From the NCBI GenBank assembly GCA_900541965.1, contig UQLN01000054.1:1-31085 (forward strand): 31,085 nucleotides of DNA, in the 5' to 3' direction. Every line of letters begins with the position of its first letter. The stretch's first letter is position 1. The notes under the pieces were generated by a model. That model had not been told where the DNA came from. It saw only the letters and a program-made list of their open reading frames with translations, and did no database searches. Source of the stretch: an uncultured Parabacteroides sp. (GTDB taxonomy: Bacteria > Bacteroidota > Bacteroidia > Bacteroidales > Tannerellaceae). The translations under genes and the position numbers were made by a program. Of the stretch, positions 8,203 through 15,944 are shown piece by piece.

Positions 8203-10014
8203 ATGAAAAAGATCGTATTAGCATGTTGTGCACTTGCTCTGACGCTATCGGCTCAAGCACAGTGGAAGCCTGTCGGCGATAAAATCAAGACAGATTGGGC
8301 TACGAAAGTGAATCCTAAGTCCGTATTGCCGGAATACCCGCGTCCGTTGATGGAACGTGCAGACTGGGTAAACTTGAACGGCGAATGGCAATATGCCATT
8401 AAACCGAAGGGAGCAGCCATCCCTGTTTCCTATGATGGAAATATCCTGGTTCCTTTTGCTGTAGAATCGTCTTTGTCCGGTGTCCAGAAAGAAGTAGGCG
8501 AAAAGAATGAACTGTGGTATCAGCGTTCGTTCTCTGTGCCTTCATCCTGGAAGAATAAAGACGTAATGATAAATTTCGGTGCCGTAGACTGGAAGGCAGA
8601 CGTTTTTATCAACGATGTACTGATCGGTTCTCATAAGGGCGGTTTCACTCCGTTCTCTTTCAATATCACTCCGTACCTGAAAGGTTCAAAAGACCAGAAA
8701 CTGGTGGTACGTGTTTGGGACCCGAGTGACAAGGGATATCAACCCCGCGGAAAACAAACTTCACGTCCGGAAGGTATTTGGTACACTCCGGTAACAGGTA
8801 TCTGGCAGACTGTATGGTTGGAACCGGTTGCTAAAAACCATGTTACTTCCATCAAGGCTATTCCTGATATCGACAATAGCACTTTGGCTGTAACTGTCGG
8901 TACTGCCGAAGCTTGTCCGGCTGCAATTGTGGAAGTGAAGCTGTTAGATAAAGGCAACGTGGTTGCTTCTGCCAAAGGTATCCAGGGACAGGAAATGCGT
9001 CTGGGCGTAAATAACCCGACTTTGTGGGATACAAAGAACCCGTACCTGTATGATATGAAAGTAACTTTATCTAAAGACGGTAAAGTGTTGGATGAAGTTA
9101 AGTCATATACGGCATTCCGTAAGATTTCTGCTGAACGCGATGCACACGGCCTCATGCGTATGTGTTTGAACAACAAGCCGCTGTTCCAGTTCGGCCCGCT
9201 CGACCAGGGTTGGTGGCCTGACGGTTTGTACACTGCTCCGACTGATGAAGCTTTATTGTATGATATCATCAAGACAAAAGACTGGGGCTTCAATATGATT
9301 CGTAAACACGTGAAAGTGGAACCTGCACGTTGGTATTATCATTGCGATAAAGAAGGTATATTGGTTTGGCAGGACATGCCGAGCGGCGATATGGGCAATA
9401 GCTGGCAACCTCATGTATATGGCGGCGGTACGGACAAAGCACGTTCACAGGAATCTATCGATAACTACTATCAGGAGTGGAAAGAAATCATGGATTTCTG
9501 TATGTCCAATCCTTCTGTAGTAACTTGGGTTCCTTTCAACGAAGCATGGGGACAGTTCGATACGGAAAAGGTAGTGGCATGGACAAAACAATATGATCCG
9601 TCCCGTCTGGTGAATCCGGCAAGTGGTGGTAACCACCGTGCTTGCGGCGATATTCTTGACTTGCATAATTATCCGGGTCCCGATATGTTCCTGTTCGACC
9701 CGCAACGTGTAACTGTATTAGGCGAATATGGCGGTATCGGTCTGCCTCTGGAAAACCACTTGTGGTGGAACAAACGTAACTGGGGCTATGTCCAGTTCAA
9801 GAACAGCAATGAAGTGACTGCCGAATATGTGAAGTTCGCAAACCAGTTGAAAGAGTTGGTAAACCGTGGCTTTGCCGCTGCTGTTTATACACAGACTACA
9901 GACGTGGAAGGTGAAGTAAACGGTTTGATGACTTACGACCGCAAAGTTATCAAGATTAATGAAGATGCAGTAAGAAAAGCCAATCAGGCTGTAATCAATG
10001 AGATGAATAAGTAA
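8203..10014 (+). CDS. Glycoside hydrolase family 2 enzyme, secreted
   Basis: A 603-aa enzyme with a signal peptide cleaved near LSAQAQ. It shows the GH2 order: a sugar-binding jelly-roll (about 50-200, with WYQRSFSVP and DWKADVFINDVLIGSHKGGFTPF), an immunoglobulin-like domain and a TIM barrel. The acid/base is in VPFNEAWG (about E447) and the nucleophile in VLGEYGG (about E508). GH2 enzymes release beta-galactose, beta-glucuronic acid, beta-mannose, alpha-arabinopyranose or related sugars; the sequence does not say which. It is shorter than classical LacZ and lacks the extra C-terminal domains. It is the last gene before a strong terminator and sits 52 bp after GH43, so it could also have its own promoter, though none is obvious. 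Confidence 0.85.
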   Translation: MKKIVLACCALALTLSAQAQWKPVGDKIKTDWATKVNPKSVLPEYPRPLMERADWVNLNGEWQYAIKPKGAAIPVSYDGNILVPFAVESSLSGVQKEVGEKNELWYQRSFSVPSSWKNKDVMINFGAVDWKADVFINDVLIGSHKGGFTPFSFNITPYLKGSKDQKLVVRVWDPSDKGYQPRGKQTSRPEGIWYTPVTGIWQTVWLEPVAKNHVTSIKAIPDIDNSTLAVTVGTAEACPAAIVEVKLLDKGNVVASAKGIQGQEMRLGVNNPTLWDTKNPYLYDMKVTLSKDGKVLDEVKSYTAFRKISAERDAHGLMRMCLNNKPLFQFGPLDQGWWPDGLYTAPTDEALLYDIIKTKDWGFNMIRKHVKVEPARWYYHCDKEGILVWQDMPSGDMGNSWQPHVYGGGTDKARSQESIDNYYQEWKEIMDFCMSNPSVVTWVPFNEAWGQFDTEKVVAWTKQYDPSRLVNPASGGNHRACGDILDLHNYPGPDMFLFDPQRVTVLGEYGGIGLPLENHLWWNKRNWGYVQFKNSNEVTAEYVKFANQLKELVNRGFAAAVYTQTTDVEGEVNGLMTYDRKVIKINEDAVRKANQAVINEMNK

Positions 10015-10036
10015 CTGACTTTGCATTTTATACTAA

Positions 10037-10090
10037 AGGGCTATTGCAATGGCGTTTTGCCGGTTGTGATAGCCCTCTTTATTTTTGTAG
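10037..10090 (+). terminator. Intrinsic terminator of the glycan/cytochrome operon
   Basis: The stem AGGGCTAT (10037-10044) pairs with ATAGCCCT (10069-10076) and extends inward through several wobble pairs. It is followed by a T-rich run (10078-10087). It lies 22 bp after the GH2 stop. Confidence 0.85.
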
Positions 10091-10203
10091 TTTGACTAAA
10101 GTGTGAATCGATAGCATAATTTTTAGAGTTTAAAGTTTAAGAATTGCGAATTAAAAACATGTGTATTAATTAGTACACAACAAAGATACGGCAGGTTAAA
10201 ATC

Positions 10204-10239
10204 CTGTAATCGAATAGAGACTGTTAGAGTCGATTACAG
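10204..10239. repeat. 10-bp perfect inverted repeat
   Basis: CTGTAATCGA (10204-10213) and TCGATTACAG (10230-10239) are perfect inverted copies separated by 16 bp. It could be a regulator-binding site or a small RNA stem. No T-tract follows, so it is not an intrinsic terminator. Confidence 0.75.
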
Positions 10240-10277
10240 ACTATTAATATTTGAAAGGTCAGCCGGCTTTGAGTCCA

Positions 10278-10345
10278 TTTCAAAACATAGGTGTTTTGCA
10301 TTCAAAACATATATGTTTTAAACTCAAAACACCTATGTTTTGAAA
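10278..10345. repeat. Three 18-bp dyads with exact 22-bp spacing, inside a 21-bp inverted repeat
   Basis: Three units begin at 10281, 10303 and 10325: CAAAACATAGGTGTTTTG, CAAAACATATATGTTTTA and CAAAACACCTATGTTTTG. Each is an inverted repeat of CAAAACA-type arms around a 4-bp centre, separated by 4-bp linkers (CATT, AACT). The outer two are also perfect inverted copies of each other (21 bp, 10278-10298 and 10325-10345). The period equals about two helical turns, as expected for cooperative protein binding on one DNA face. No flanking gene starts nearby, so the target promoter, if any, is unidentified. Confidence 0.85.
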
Positions 10346-10776
10346 ACAGGGAAAAGAAGAAAGAACGCCATGTCATCGCAACAGAAAATAAATTTACAAT
10401 GAAAATAAACGACGGTAACTATCTCTCCGAAGATATAAGGGAATTTCGAAAGTGCAGTTTTTAAATATTCTTTTAAAAAACAAGAAAATCACGATTTATA
10501 AATAGTTATAAGAAGAATCTTCCTTCTATATTAAAGAGGAGTGTTCATACAGGGTAATCACTTTGAATTTATAAGATGTTTTAAATAACTGTTATTCTGC
10601 AAGTTCAGGGTGGTCATGATTGTGCCATCCCCCCTGTTCACTAATAAATTTATTTATAATGAAAAATTCGATGAAAGAAAACAGTGTTTTGGGATTCCTG
10701 GGGCGGTCGTAGTATGGAATGTAATTTAGCCGCCCTCGAGGCAAAAAGGAGGAAAGTATGGTGGTGTGAGAGGACT

Positions 10777-10797
10777 GCATGGGAAATAATCCCATGC
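10777..10797. terminator. Hairpin downstream of the RluA-family gene
   Basis: GCATGGGA (10777-10784) and TCCCATGC (10790-10797) form a perfect 8-bp stem with an AATAA loop, 32 bp past the stop of the leftward pseudouridine synthase gene. There is no T-tract on either side, so terminator function is only suggested by position. Confidence 0.4.
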
Positions 10798-10828
10798 TTC
10801 CTGCTCGATTAATATGCAGCTGTTTGTC

Positions 10829-12466
10829 TCAAAATCCAGCCTTCTTCTCCATCCGGATAATTTTACCGCTTGCCGGGTGGACAAACTCGATAGCTTCCGC
10901 ATGCAGGTAGAGCCTTTCCGCTTTTTTTCCGTAAAGTTCATCCCCGGTGATGGGACAGTTCAGTCCTTCCGGATGGGCGGAATGGACACGCAGTTGGTGG
11001 GTTCTTCCGGTAAGCGGATAAAATGCAATGCGCGTCTGGGAGTCTGTATGGCTTATGACCTGATAATCGGTAATGGCGGCTTTACCCTGCTCCCTGTCTA
11101 CAACCTGACGCGGCCTGTCGTGCAGGTCAGGACGAAGCGGCAGGTTAATAGTCCCTTTTTTCTCAACAGGTATGCCGTCGAGTAAAGCGATATATCGTTT
11201 TTTTATGGTACGGTTTTCAAACTGGGCTTGCAGATGTTGGTGAACCTCTTTTGTTTTGGCTACAAGCAACAGTCCGGAAGTTGCCATATCGAGCCTATGC
11301 ACAATCATTGGGCCTGTTGCATCGGGATACATGGAGCGCATGCGTTGCTCTACCGAGTCAATGTCTGTTTTTCCGGGAACCGAAAGCATGCCCGCCGGTT
11401 TGTTTACTATCAGCAGCCATTCGTCTTCATACACAATTTCAAGCTCCGTATCTTTATAAACATCTTTGGCCAGGGGATTTTCTTCCACATCCAATCCTTG
11501 CAGCATATATTTAAGGATAGGCTCGCATTTCCCCTTACAAGCCGGATAAAAGTATCCGTGTTTACGAATCTCACCGACAGGCGAATTACCCCACCAGAAC
11601 TCAGCCATGGCAACCGGTTTTAATTGGTGTAAGTAAGCATATTGCAAAAGTTTCGGAGCGGCACATTCTCCGGCTCCGGCAGGAGGGGCCCGATGGACGG
11701 TTTGCTCGAAAATATCACAGAGGCTTTCTATTTCTTCACGGGCATTGAACAGGTGGTACTGGTCAAACAGTCTTTGTTGCAGCTCGATCGACTTGTCTTT
11801 GCGTACATCTTTAAAATAGGCTATCTCGTTCGTGAAAACGTCTATTTCGCGCTGTATGGCTGCAATACGGCTTTTCCACTCACGTTCCATCCGTTTGAGT
11901 TCGGCTTTCTGGAATTGACTCTCTTTAATTAAGGCGGCCAGTTCCGTTTCATCCGGATTATTCAGGCGGCGGCTTTCCCGGGCAGCCTTTGCCGTCTTCA
12001 TCGCCTCTTTCGCTTCTGCCAGAGCTTTATCGGCTTTCTCCGTTTCTTCTTTAAGCAGTTGTTTGTTACGCAGTAAAGCGGGATGCGTTTGAAGCATTTC
12101 AATCCGGTCGTTGATTATCGATATGTATTTTTCAACGGGCTTGAAAAATCCGTTTGGTTCCGATAAGTCATAGATGGGAGGGACGAAGTAGGGGTGGCTG
12201 CTCTTTCCGGCAATATTCCCTGAGAAAGCGGCAAGATAGCCTATTCCGCCTGTTGTATCCTTTACGATCAGGATTCCGAACATTTTTCCATGTTGCAGTT
12301 CTTCCTGCCACATTTCCTGTGTACGGATATACTCCTGAATCTCATCTGCTGCGATAACACATAACGGATGTGGAGTGTAATGGAATGGATAAGTAAACTT
12401 TTCCGGTAAGCGCAGGTGCGAAACCGGGGTGCTGAAACGGTGTAGTATACCGGTAGTTCTATTCAT
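10829..12466 (-). CDS. RluA-family pseudouridine synthase with coiled-coil N-terminal extension
   Basis: A 545-aa protein. Residues about 338-545 form a complete RluA-type pseudouridine synthase domain: VNKPAGMLSVPG, the catalytic HRLDMATSG motif (catalytic Asp about 393), KKRYIALLDG and GRTHQLRVH. The first 330 residues are an extension not found in the short RluA enzymes, with a long charged helical, probably coiled-coil segment at about 110-240 rich in K/E/A/R, and cysteines at about 310 and 314 (ACKGKC). This architecture appears conserved in Bacteroidetes RluA paralogues. It should modify uridine in rRNA or tRNA in the cytosol; the target is unknown. The start lies 3 bp after the stop of the GNAT gene, so the two form an operon. 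Confidence 0.85.
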   Translation of the reverse strand: MNRTTGILHRFSTPVSHLRLPEKFTYPFHYTPHPLCVIAADEIQEYIRTQEMWQEELQHGKMFGILIVKDTTGGIGYLAAFSGNIAGKSSHPYFVPPIYDLSEPNGFFKPVEKYISIINDRIEMLQTHPALLRNKQLLKEETEKADKALAEAKEAMKTAKAARESRRLNNPDETELAALIKESQFQKAELKRMEREWKSRIAAIQREIDVFTNEIAYFKDVRKDKSIELQQRLFDQYHLFNAREEIESLCDIFEQTVHRAPPAGAGECAAPKLLQYAYLHQLKPVAMAEFWWGNSPVGEIRKHGYFYPACKGKCEPILKYMLQGLDVEENPLAKDVYKDTELEIVYEDEWLLIVNKPAGMLSVPGKTDIDSVEQRMRSMYPDATGPMIVHRLDMATSGLLLVAKTKEVHQHLQAQFENRTIKKRYIALLDGIPVEKKGTINLPLRPDLHDRPRQVVDREQGKAAITDYQVISHTDSQTRIAFYPLTGRTHQLRVHSAHPEGLNCPITGDELYGKKAERLYLHAEAIEFVHPASGKIIRMEKKAGF

Positions 12467-12469
12467 AGG

Positions 12470-13369
12470 TTATGTCTCTTTTGTCATGTGTAAAATAGGA
12501 AACGGTTTCCCCATAGGGTCCGTCGCATCACGTCCGGTTATTTTAAATCCCCGTTGCAGGTAAAAACGGAGTGCCTGTTCGTTTTGCTCGTTTACATCTA
12601 CACGACGGATATGCTTTTCATTCAGGGCGAAATCAATCAATCGCTTGCCGTATCCTTTTCCCTGTTCGCCGGGATGTACAAAGAGCATTTCGATCAGGCC
12701 ATCGCTTAAACCTATGAATGCGACAATCCGGTTTTGTTCGTTCCGGATGATATAGAGATGGACCGCTTTGAAGTATTCATTACGGACCAGTGGCTTGTAG
12801 AACAGGATATCATCTTCCGTCAGGAAATGGTGGGAACTGCGGACGGATGTTTCCCAAAGGGCAGCCAGTTCGTCATAGTCCGTTTCCTGGGCCGGTTCAA
12901 TAATCCGGGAAAAGTCTTTTCTCAGGTAAATCATATCGACAAGCTGTTTGCCCGCTTCAAACATCGGATGGTCGTAATTGTTTGTGAAGAAGTTCGGGAT
13001 GCGGTGTGAGTAAACAAATCCGCAATCTTCGTAAAAAGATAGCGTCAGCGGACTGTCGCCGGTACCGACCAGCATTGTTTTACTTTTTCCTTTATAATAA
13101 TCGAACAGATAGAGTATCATTTGTCTGCCATATCCCTGCCGTTGATATTGTGGATAAACGGCGATGTTCTTCAGTTCGTATACGCCGTTTCCCTCATGAG
13201 TAACTACACAGATACATTTCAGGTCGTCTTTATAAAGCGCGAACATTTCTCCCCGTTCCAGATAACGGTCTATCATGGATTCCTGTTCGTCGGCAAGCAA
13301 TAACAGGTCGAGGAATTGTTTTTTGTTCCCGGTAACGGGGATGATTTTTATATCCGTAGGTTGCATCAT
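12470..13369 (-). CDS. Tandem GNAT-domain acetyltransferase
   Basis: A 299-aa protein with two GNAT folds in one chain. The first (about 5-150) has the acetyl-CoA pyrophosphate-binding segment YQRQGYGRQ (about 75-83) after ELKNIAVYP. The second (about 155-299) has GEQGKGYGKRL (about 234-243) after IEMLFVHP, and FYLQRGF. Each resembles a small stand-alone N-acetyltransferase, so this is probably a fusion whose domains acetylate amines or act on each other's products. The substrate is unknown. It is the first gene of a two-gene leftward operon with the pseudouridine synthase. Confidence 0.8.
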   Translation of the reverse strand: MMQPTDIKIIPVTGNKKQFLDLLLLADEQESMIDRYLERGEMFALYKDDLKCICVVTHEGNGVYELKNIAVYPQYQRQGYGRQMILYLFDYYKGKSKTMLVGTGDSPLTLSFYEDCGFVYSHRIPNFFTNNYDHPMFEAGKQLVDMIYLRKDFSRIIEPAQETDYDELAALWETSVRSSHHFLTEDDILFYKPLVRNEYFKAVHLYIIRNEQNRIVAFIGLSDGLIEMLFVHPGEQGKGYGKRLIDFALNEKHIRRVDVNEQNEQALRFYLQRGFKITGRDATDPMGKPFPILHMTKET

Positions 13370-13458
13370 AAGTGACTTTTTTTGTTAGACAGGCAAAGAA
13401 CCTAATTGGTATTTTCAGTTTTGCCTGCAAAGTAATCATTTTTCCCGGGAACTCCGGT

Positions 13459-13466
13459 TATCTTTG
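13459..13466 (+). promoter_or_regulatory. Bacteroidetes-type -7 promoter element
   Basis: TATCTTTG matches the TAnnTTTG consensus and lies 26 bp before the ATG at 13492. The -33 region (about 13435-13440) is T-rich without a clean TTTG. Confidence 0.5.
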
Positions 13467-13491
13467 CGGTTCATTTTAATTGTATCGGGGT

Positions 13492-14253
13492 ATGCAGTAT
13501 GCTGAGTTATTATATCGTTTGACTGTGGATTGTAAAGATAACGGGAAACGTTTTCAGGTAAAGGATAGAATACGGGAAATCAAATCTCTTTTGGCACAAT
13601 CGGATTACCGGCTATTATTTGAAGGTGATTTATCTTTGATTTACGGTAAAGCGCTACCGGAAACGGATGAATATAAAGTGCTTATTTCTTCACACATCGA
13701 TTGTGTGTATGAAAACTGTTTTGTAGAGGAAGCCGGGGAGTGTTGGAAAGGCACTTTTGACAATAGCGCCACGAACGCAGCTGTTATCGATTTGATGTTG
13801 AGGAATGAGTTAGACAGTTCTGTCCTGGTTGCTTTTACCGGTGATGAAGAAAAAGACGATGGAGGAGCAATAGAAGTGCTGCAATTTCTCCATGAAAAGG
13901 AATGTTGCCCTGAACGGGTTATTGTTCTTGATGTTACGAATGAAGGTGAAGAGGAAGAAGTTGTATTCTCTATGGAAAATGACCGGAATTTTGACCTGCT
14001 AACCGGATACCAGCTTATCGGCCTGTTACAATCAGAAGAGGTCGTATGGGTTTTTGCCCATGATGCGGAACCGGATGAGACATGGGTATATGGAAAGGCT
14101 ACCGGAAACGGCTTTCCGGGCATACCCTGCCTGAGTTTATGTCTACCGGTTGTTGGCGATATGCATGCGGAGGCAGGGGTTTATTTGTATAAATCTAAAA
14201 TCGAACCTTATAAAGGCATCTTGAGTAAACTGGCAAACTGTACGTTCGGATAA
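13492..14253 (+). CDS. Short M28/M42-like zinc metallopeptidase
   Basis: A 253-aa cytosolic protein with the metal-ligand pattern of the M28/M42/M20 clan: HID (H68, D70), bridging Asp in GTFDNSATN (D90), GDEE with the catalytic Glu (E119/E120), LDVTNEG (D147) and a C-terminal His in GDMHAEAG (H225). All five ligand positions appear intact, so a di-zinc aminopeptidase or hydrolase is plausible. It is clearly shorter than M42 aminopeptidases and lacks room for the usual inserted dimerisation domain. I use the ATG at 13492; a TTG four codons earlier is a weaker option. It is divergent from the GNAT gene and convergent with the DUF1847 gene. Substrate unknown. Confidence 0.7.
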   Translation: MQYAELLYRLTVDCKDNGKRFQVKDRIREIKSLLAQSDYRLLFEGDLSLIYGKALPETDEYKVLISSHIDCVYENCFVEEAGECWKGTFDNSATNAAVIDLMLRNELDSSVLVAFTGDEEKDDGGAIEVLQFLHEKECCPERVIVLDVTNEGEEEEVVFSMENDRNFDLLTGYQLIGLLQSEEVVWVFAHDAEPDETWVYGKATGNGFPGIPCLSLCLPVVGDMHAEAGVYLYKSKIEPYKGILSKLANCTFG

Positions 14254-14270
14254 CGGCTATTTGTTATCCG
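14247..14270. terminator. Hairpin spanning two convergent stop codons
   Basis: CGGATAAC (14247-14254) pairs perfectly with GTTATCCG (14263-14270) around an 8-nt loop. The left arm contains the stop codon of the peptidase gene, and the right arm contains the last codons of the DUF1847 gene read on the minus strand. It may serve as a shared bidirectional terminator, although neither side has a clear T-tract. Confidence 0.5.
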
Positions 14271-14898
14271 GCACCAATTTCTTCCGGTAATACGAGTTTG
14301 CCGTATAGAGTGCGGCTGCCGGGTTGTTGCCCGTGATACGGTCTTTCGTAACCAGTGTGGTAACATACGCATCCGAATATTTATAAAACAGGCTGTCGTG
14401 CCCAACACACAGTCCGATTACGACATTCAGGTCGGTATGTGCTTCATTCAGTAGGCGCGCCTGAAGAATGGGGTTACACATGGCTGCTCCGATATTCTCA
14501 CATTCCTGGGGAATGCCGATGGATGACTTGGATTTCCCGGCTACTTTGCATAGTACGGAATAGGGTTCGAAGCCATTGGCCCGCAGGATACGGGCAAAGA
14601 TACGGGCTTCATTGAGAAGCCCGATACAGTTGGCGATACCTATCCGGTGTGCATTGATTTTACGGGCGAAGGCCATGATTTCTTCCACGCGTGTCCATTG
14701 GCAGTAGCCTTCGTATTCCACTTCTGCACTGGCAACCATGATGTCGTGGTTGCGCCCTTCTTCATAACGTTCCAAGGCCCATTCGATATCTTCCGGTTTC
14801 AGGTGGGTTGTCAGGCAAAAATCCGGATAGGTACGGTCTTTGAATTTACAGTTCTGTGTCCCGCAGTCGGTGCAGGTAAGCGTTGTATCTTTTTGCAT
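14257..14898 (-). CDS. DUF1847 (cysteine-rich, putative metal-binding) protein
   Basis: A 213-aa protein matching DUF1847 in appearance. It has an N-terminal cysteine cluster CTDCGTQNC (C9, C12, C17) with a further Cys at about 28, then a mixed alpha/beta region with IGIANCIGLLNEA, CNPILQARLLN and NVVIGLCVGHDS. The cysteine cluster suggests zinc or Fe-S binding. No enzymatic role is established for the family that I can support. No signal peptide or membrane segment is seen, so it is probably cytosolic. It follows the SDR gene on the same strand after 9 bp and is probably cotranscribed with it. Confidence 0.75.
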   Translation of the reverse strand: MQKDTTLTCTDCGTQNCKFKDRTYPDFCLTTHLKPEDIEWALERYEEGRNHDIMVASAEVEYEGYCQWTRVEEIMAFARKINAHRIGIANCIGLLNEARIFARILRANGFEPYSVLCKVAGKSKSSIGIPQECENIGAAMCNPILQARLLNEAHTDLNVVIGLCVGHDSLFYKYSDAYVTTLVTKDRITGNNPAAALYTANSYYRKKLVPDNK

Positions 14899-14907
14899 AC
14901 TTCTTTT

Positions 14908-15780
14908 CTATTCGGGATAAATCATTTTTTTTGTCATGCCGCCGTCGATGGTGATGTTTTCACCATTGATAAAGTCGTTTTCTTTCTGGCAAAGGAACAG
15001 GCACATACGGGCGATATCTTCCGGTTTGCCTACTCGGCGTGATGGGTGCTGGTCGTGGTCTTCCTGCCGGAGTTGTTCGTAGTCATGGTTCTGTATCCAT
15101 CCGGGAGCAATGGAGTTGACACAAATGTGCCATTCAGCCAAAGACAGAGCCAGCGCATGTGTCAGTGAATAGATACCTCCTTTAGAGGCTGCGTAACCTT
15201 CGCTTCCCGGTTCGCTCATCAGGTAACGGGTGGAACATATATTGATGATTCGCCCGTATGGATTAGGCGTAGGTAGCGATTGACGGTGAATAGCCAGTTG
15301 TCTGGAGGTGATAAATACCGGACGGAGGTTAATGGATAAGATACGGTCGAAATCTTCCACTTCCGTTTCTGTAATGGGCGAGAAGCGGCTCACTCCCGCA
15401 TTGTTGATAAGTACATCGATATCTCTCCAATCTTTAAAAACTTGTTGCATGCATTTTTCAAGGGCCTCTTTGTCACTTACGTCGACTAGATAGAAGATAG
15501 CACCGGTTTCTTGGCTTGTTAGCTCTCCCAATGCCGCATTACAGTCGCAGAAGGCTACAAGGCAGCCTGTCTCTGAAAAGGCTTTGACGATAGCTTTCCC
15601 GATTCCGTCAGCCCCTCCGGTTATAAAGACTCTTTTTTTGTCCAGCCCGGAAACCGGTTGCTCCGGCTTGACAGGATGAGTTATCGCTGTGGGTTTCTTC
15701 CCGTATTTACGGGCTTTTTCCCAAGCGGCCTTCTTTGCGTTATATTGTTCGTATTGTCTTTCAATGTAATTGTCTGCCAT
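14908..15780 (-). CDS. SDR-family NAD(P)-dependent oxidoreductase
   Basis: A 290-aa short-chain dehydrogenase. The cofactor-binding TGGADGIG (54-61), NNAG (126-129), catalytic Ser (S183), YxxxK (Y196, K200) and NSIAPGW are all present, so it should be active. It carries a charged N-terminal extension of about 48 residues (ERQYEQYNAKKAAWEKARKY) before the Rossmann fold, seen in a subset of bacterial SDRs. I chose the ATG at 15780 over the one at 15807 because the likely -7 promoter element (15812-15805) overlaps the longer start. Substrate unknown, perhaps a hydroxyl group of a small metabolite. It heads a two-gene operon with the DUF1847 gene. Confidence 0.85.
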   Translation of the reverse strand: MADNYIERQYEQYNAKKAAWEKARKYGKKPTAITHPVKPEQPVSGLDKKRVFITGGADGIGKAIVKAFSETGCLVAFCDCNAALGELTSQETGAIFYLVDVSDKEALEKCMQQVFKDWRDIDVLINNAGVSRFSPITETEVEDFDRILSINLRPVFITSRQLAIHRQSLPTPNPYGRIINICSTRYLMSEPGSEGYAASKGGIYSLTHALALSLAEWHICVNSIAPGWIQNHDYEQLRQEDHDQHPSRRVGKPEDIARMCLFLCQKENDFINGENITIDGGMTKKMIYPE

Positions 15781-15804
15781 AGATTTCGCTTTTAAATGGT
15801 AAAA

Positions 15805-15812
15805 CAAATGTA
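15805..15812 (-). promoter_or_regulatory. Bacteroidetes-type -7 element for the SDR gene
   Basis: On the minus strand the sequence is TACATTTG, a full match to TAnnTTTG, placed about 24 bp upstream of the ATG at 15780. It favours the shorter start for the SDR protein. A -33 TTTG was not found at the expected distance. Confidence 0.5.
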
Positions 15813-15850
15813 ATCAAAATTTACATTAAGTACTTATTTGTCGGGAAAAC

Positions 15851-15880
15851 GTTGTATTAGGATATTTTTTTATATTTTTG
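15851..15880 (+). promoter_or_regulatory. Candidate promoter of the cas operon
   Basis: TATTTTTG (15873-15880) matches the -7 consensus TAnnTTTG; GTTG (15851-15854) lies 18 bp upstream and approximates the -33 TTTG. A 5' leader of about 55-60 bp would precede cas6. This is the only good promoter-like sequence before the operon. Confidence 0.5.
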
Positions 15881-15944
15881 TTTTTGAAGGTTTTATAAAT
15901 AAAATTTCTCTTTTTGGAATCATTCATTTTTAAATCAATAAATA

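Larger units (their letters stand above)
10091..10828. other. Gene-free AT-rich intergenic region
   Basis: About 740 bp with no convincing ORF on either strand. The left half is rich in dyads: TGTGTA/TACACA at 10160-10179, a 10-bp inverted repeat at 10204-10239 and the triple dyad at 10278-10345. CAAAGATA at 10181-10188 reads as TATCTTTG on the minus strand, a match to the Bacteroidetes -7 element, so a short leftward transcript is possible. The right half (10350-10770) shows nothing I can assign. Confidence 0.6.

Noticed and set aside
10592..10941. Two leftward ORFs of about 70 codons
   Set aside because: Low-complexity composition, partly overlapping the end of the pseudouridine synthase gene; no protein-like features.
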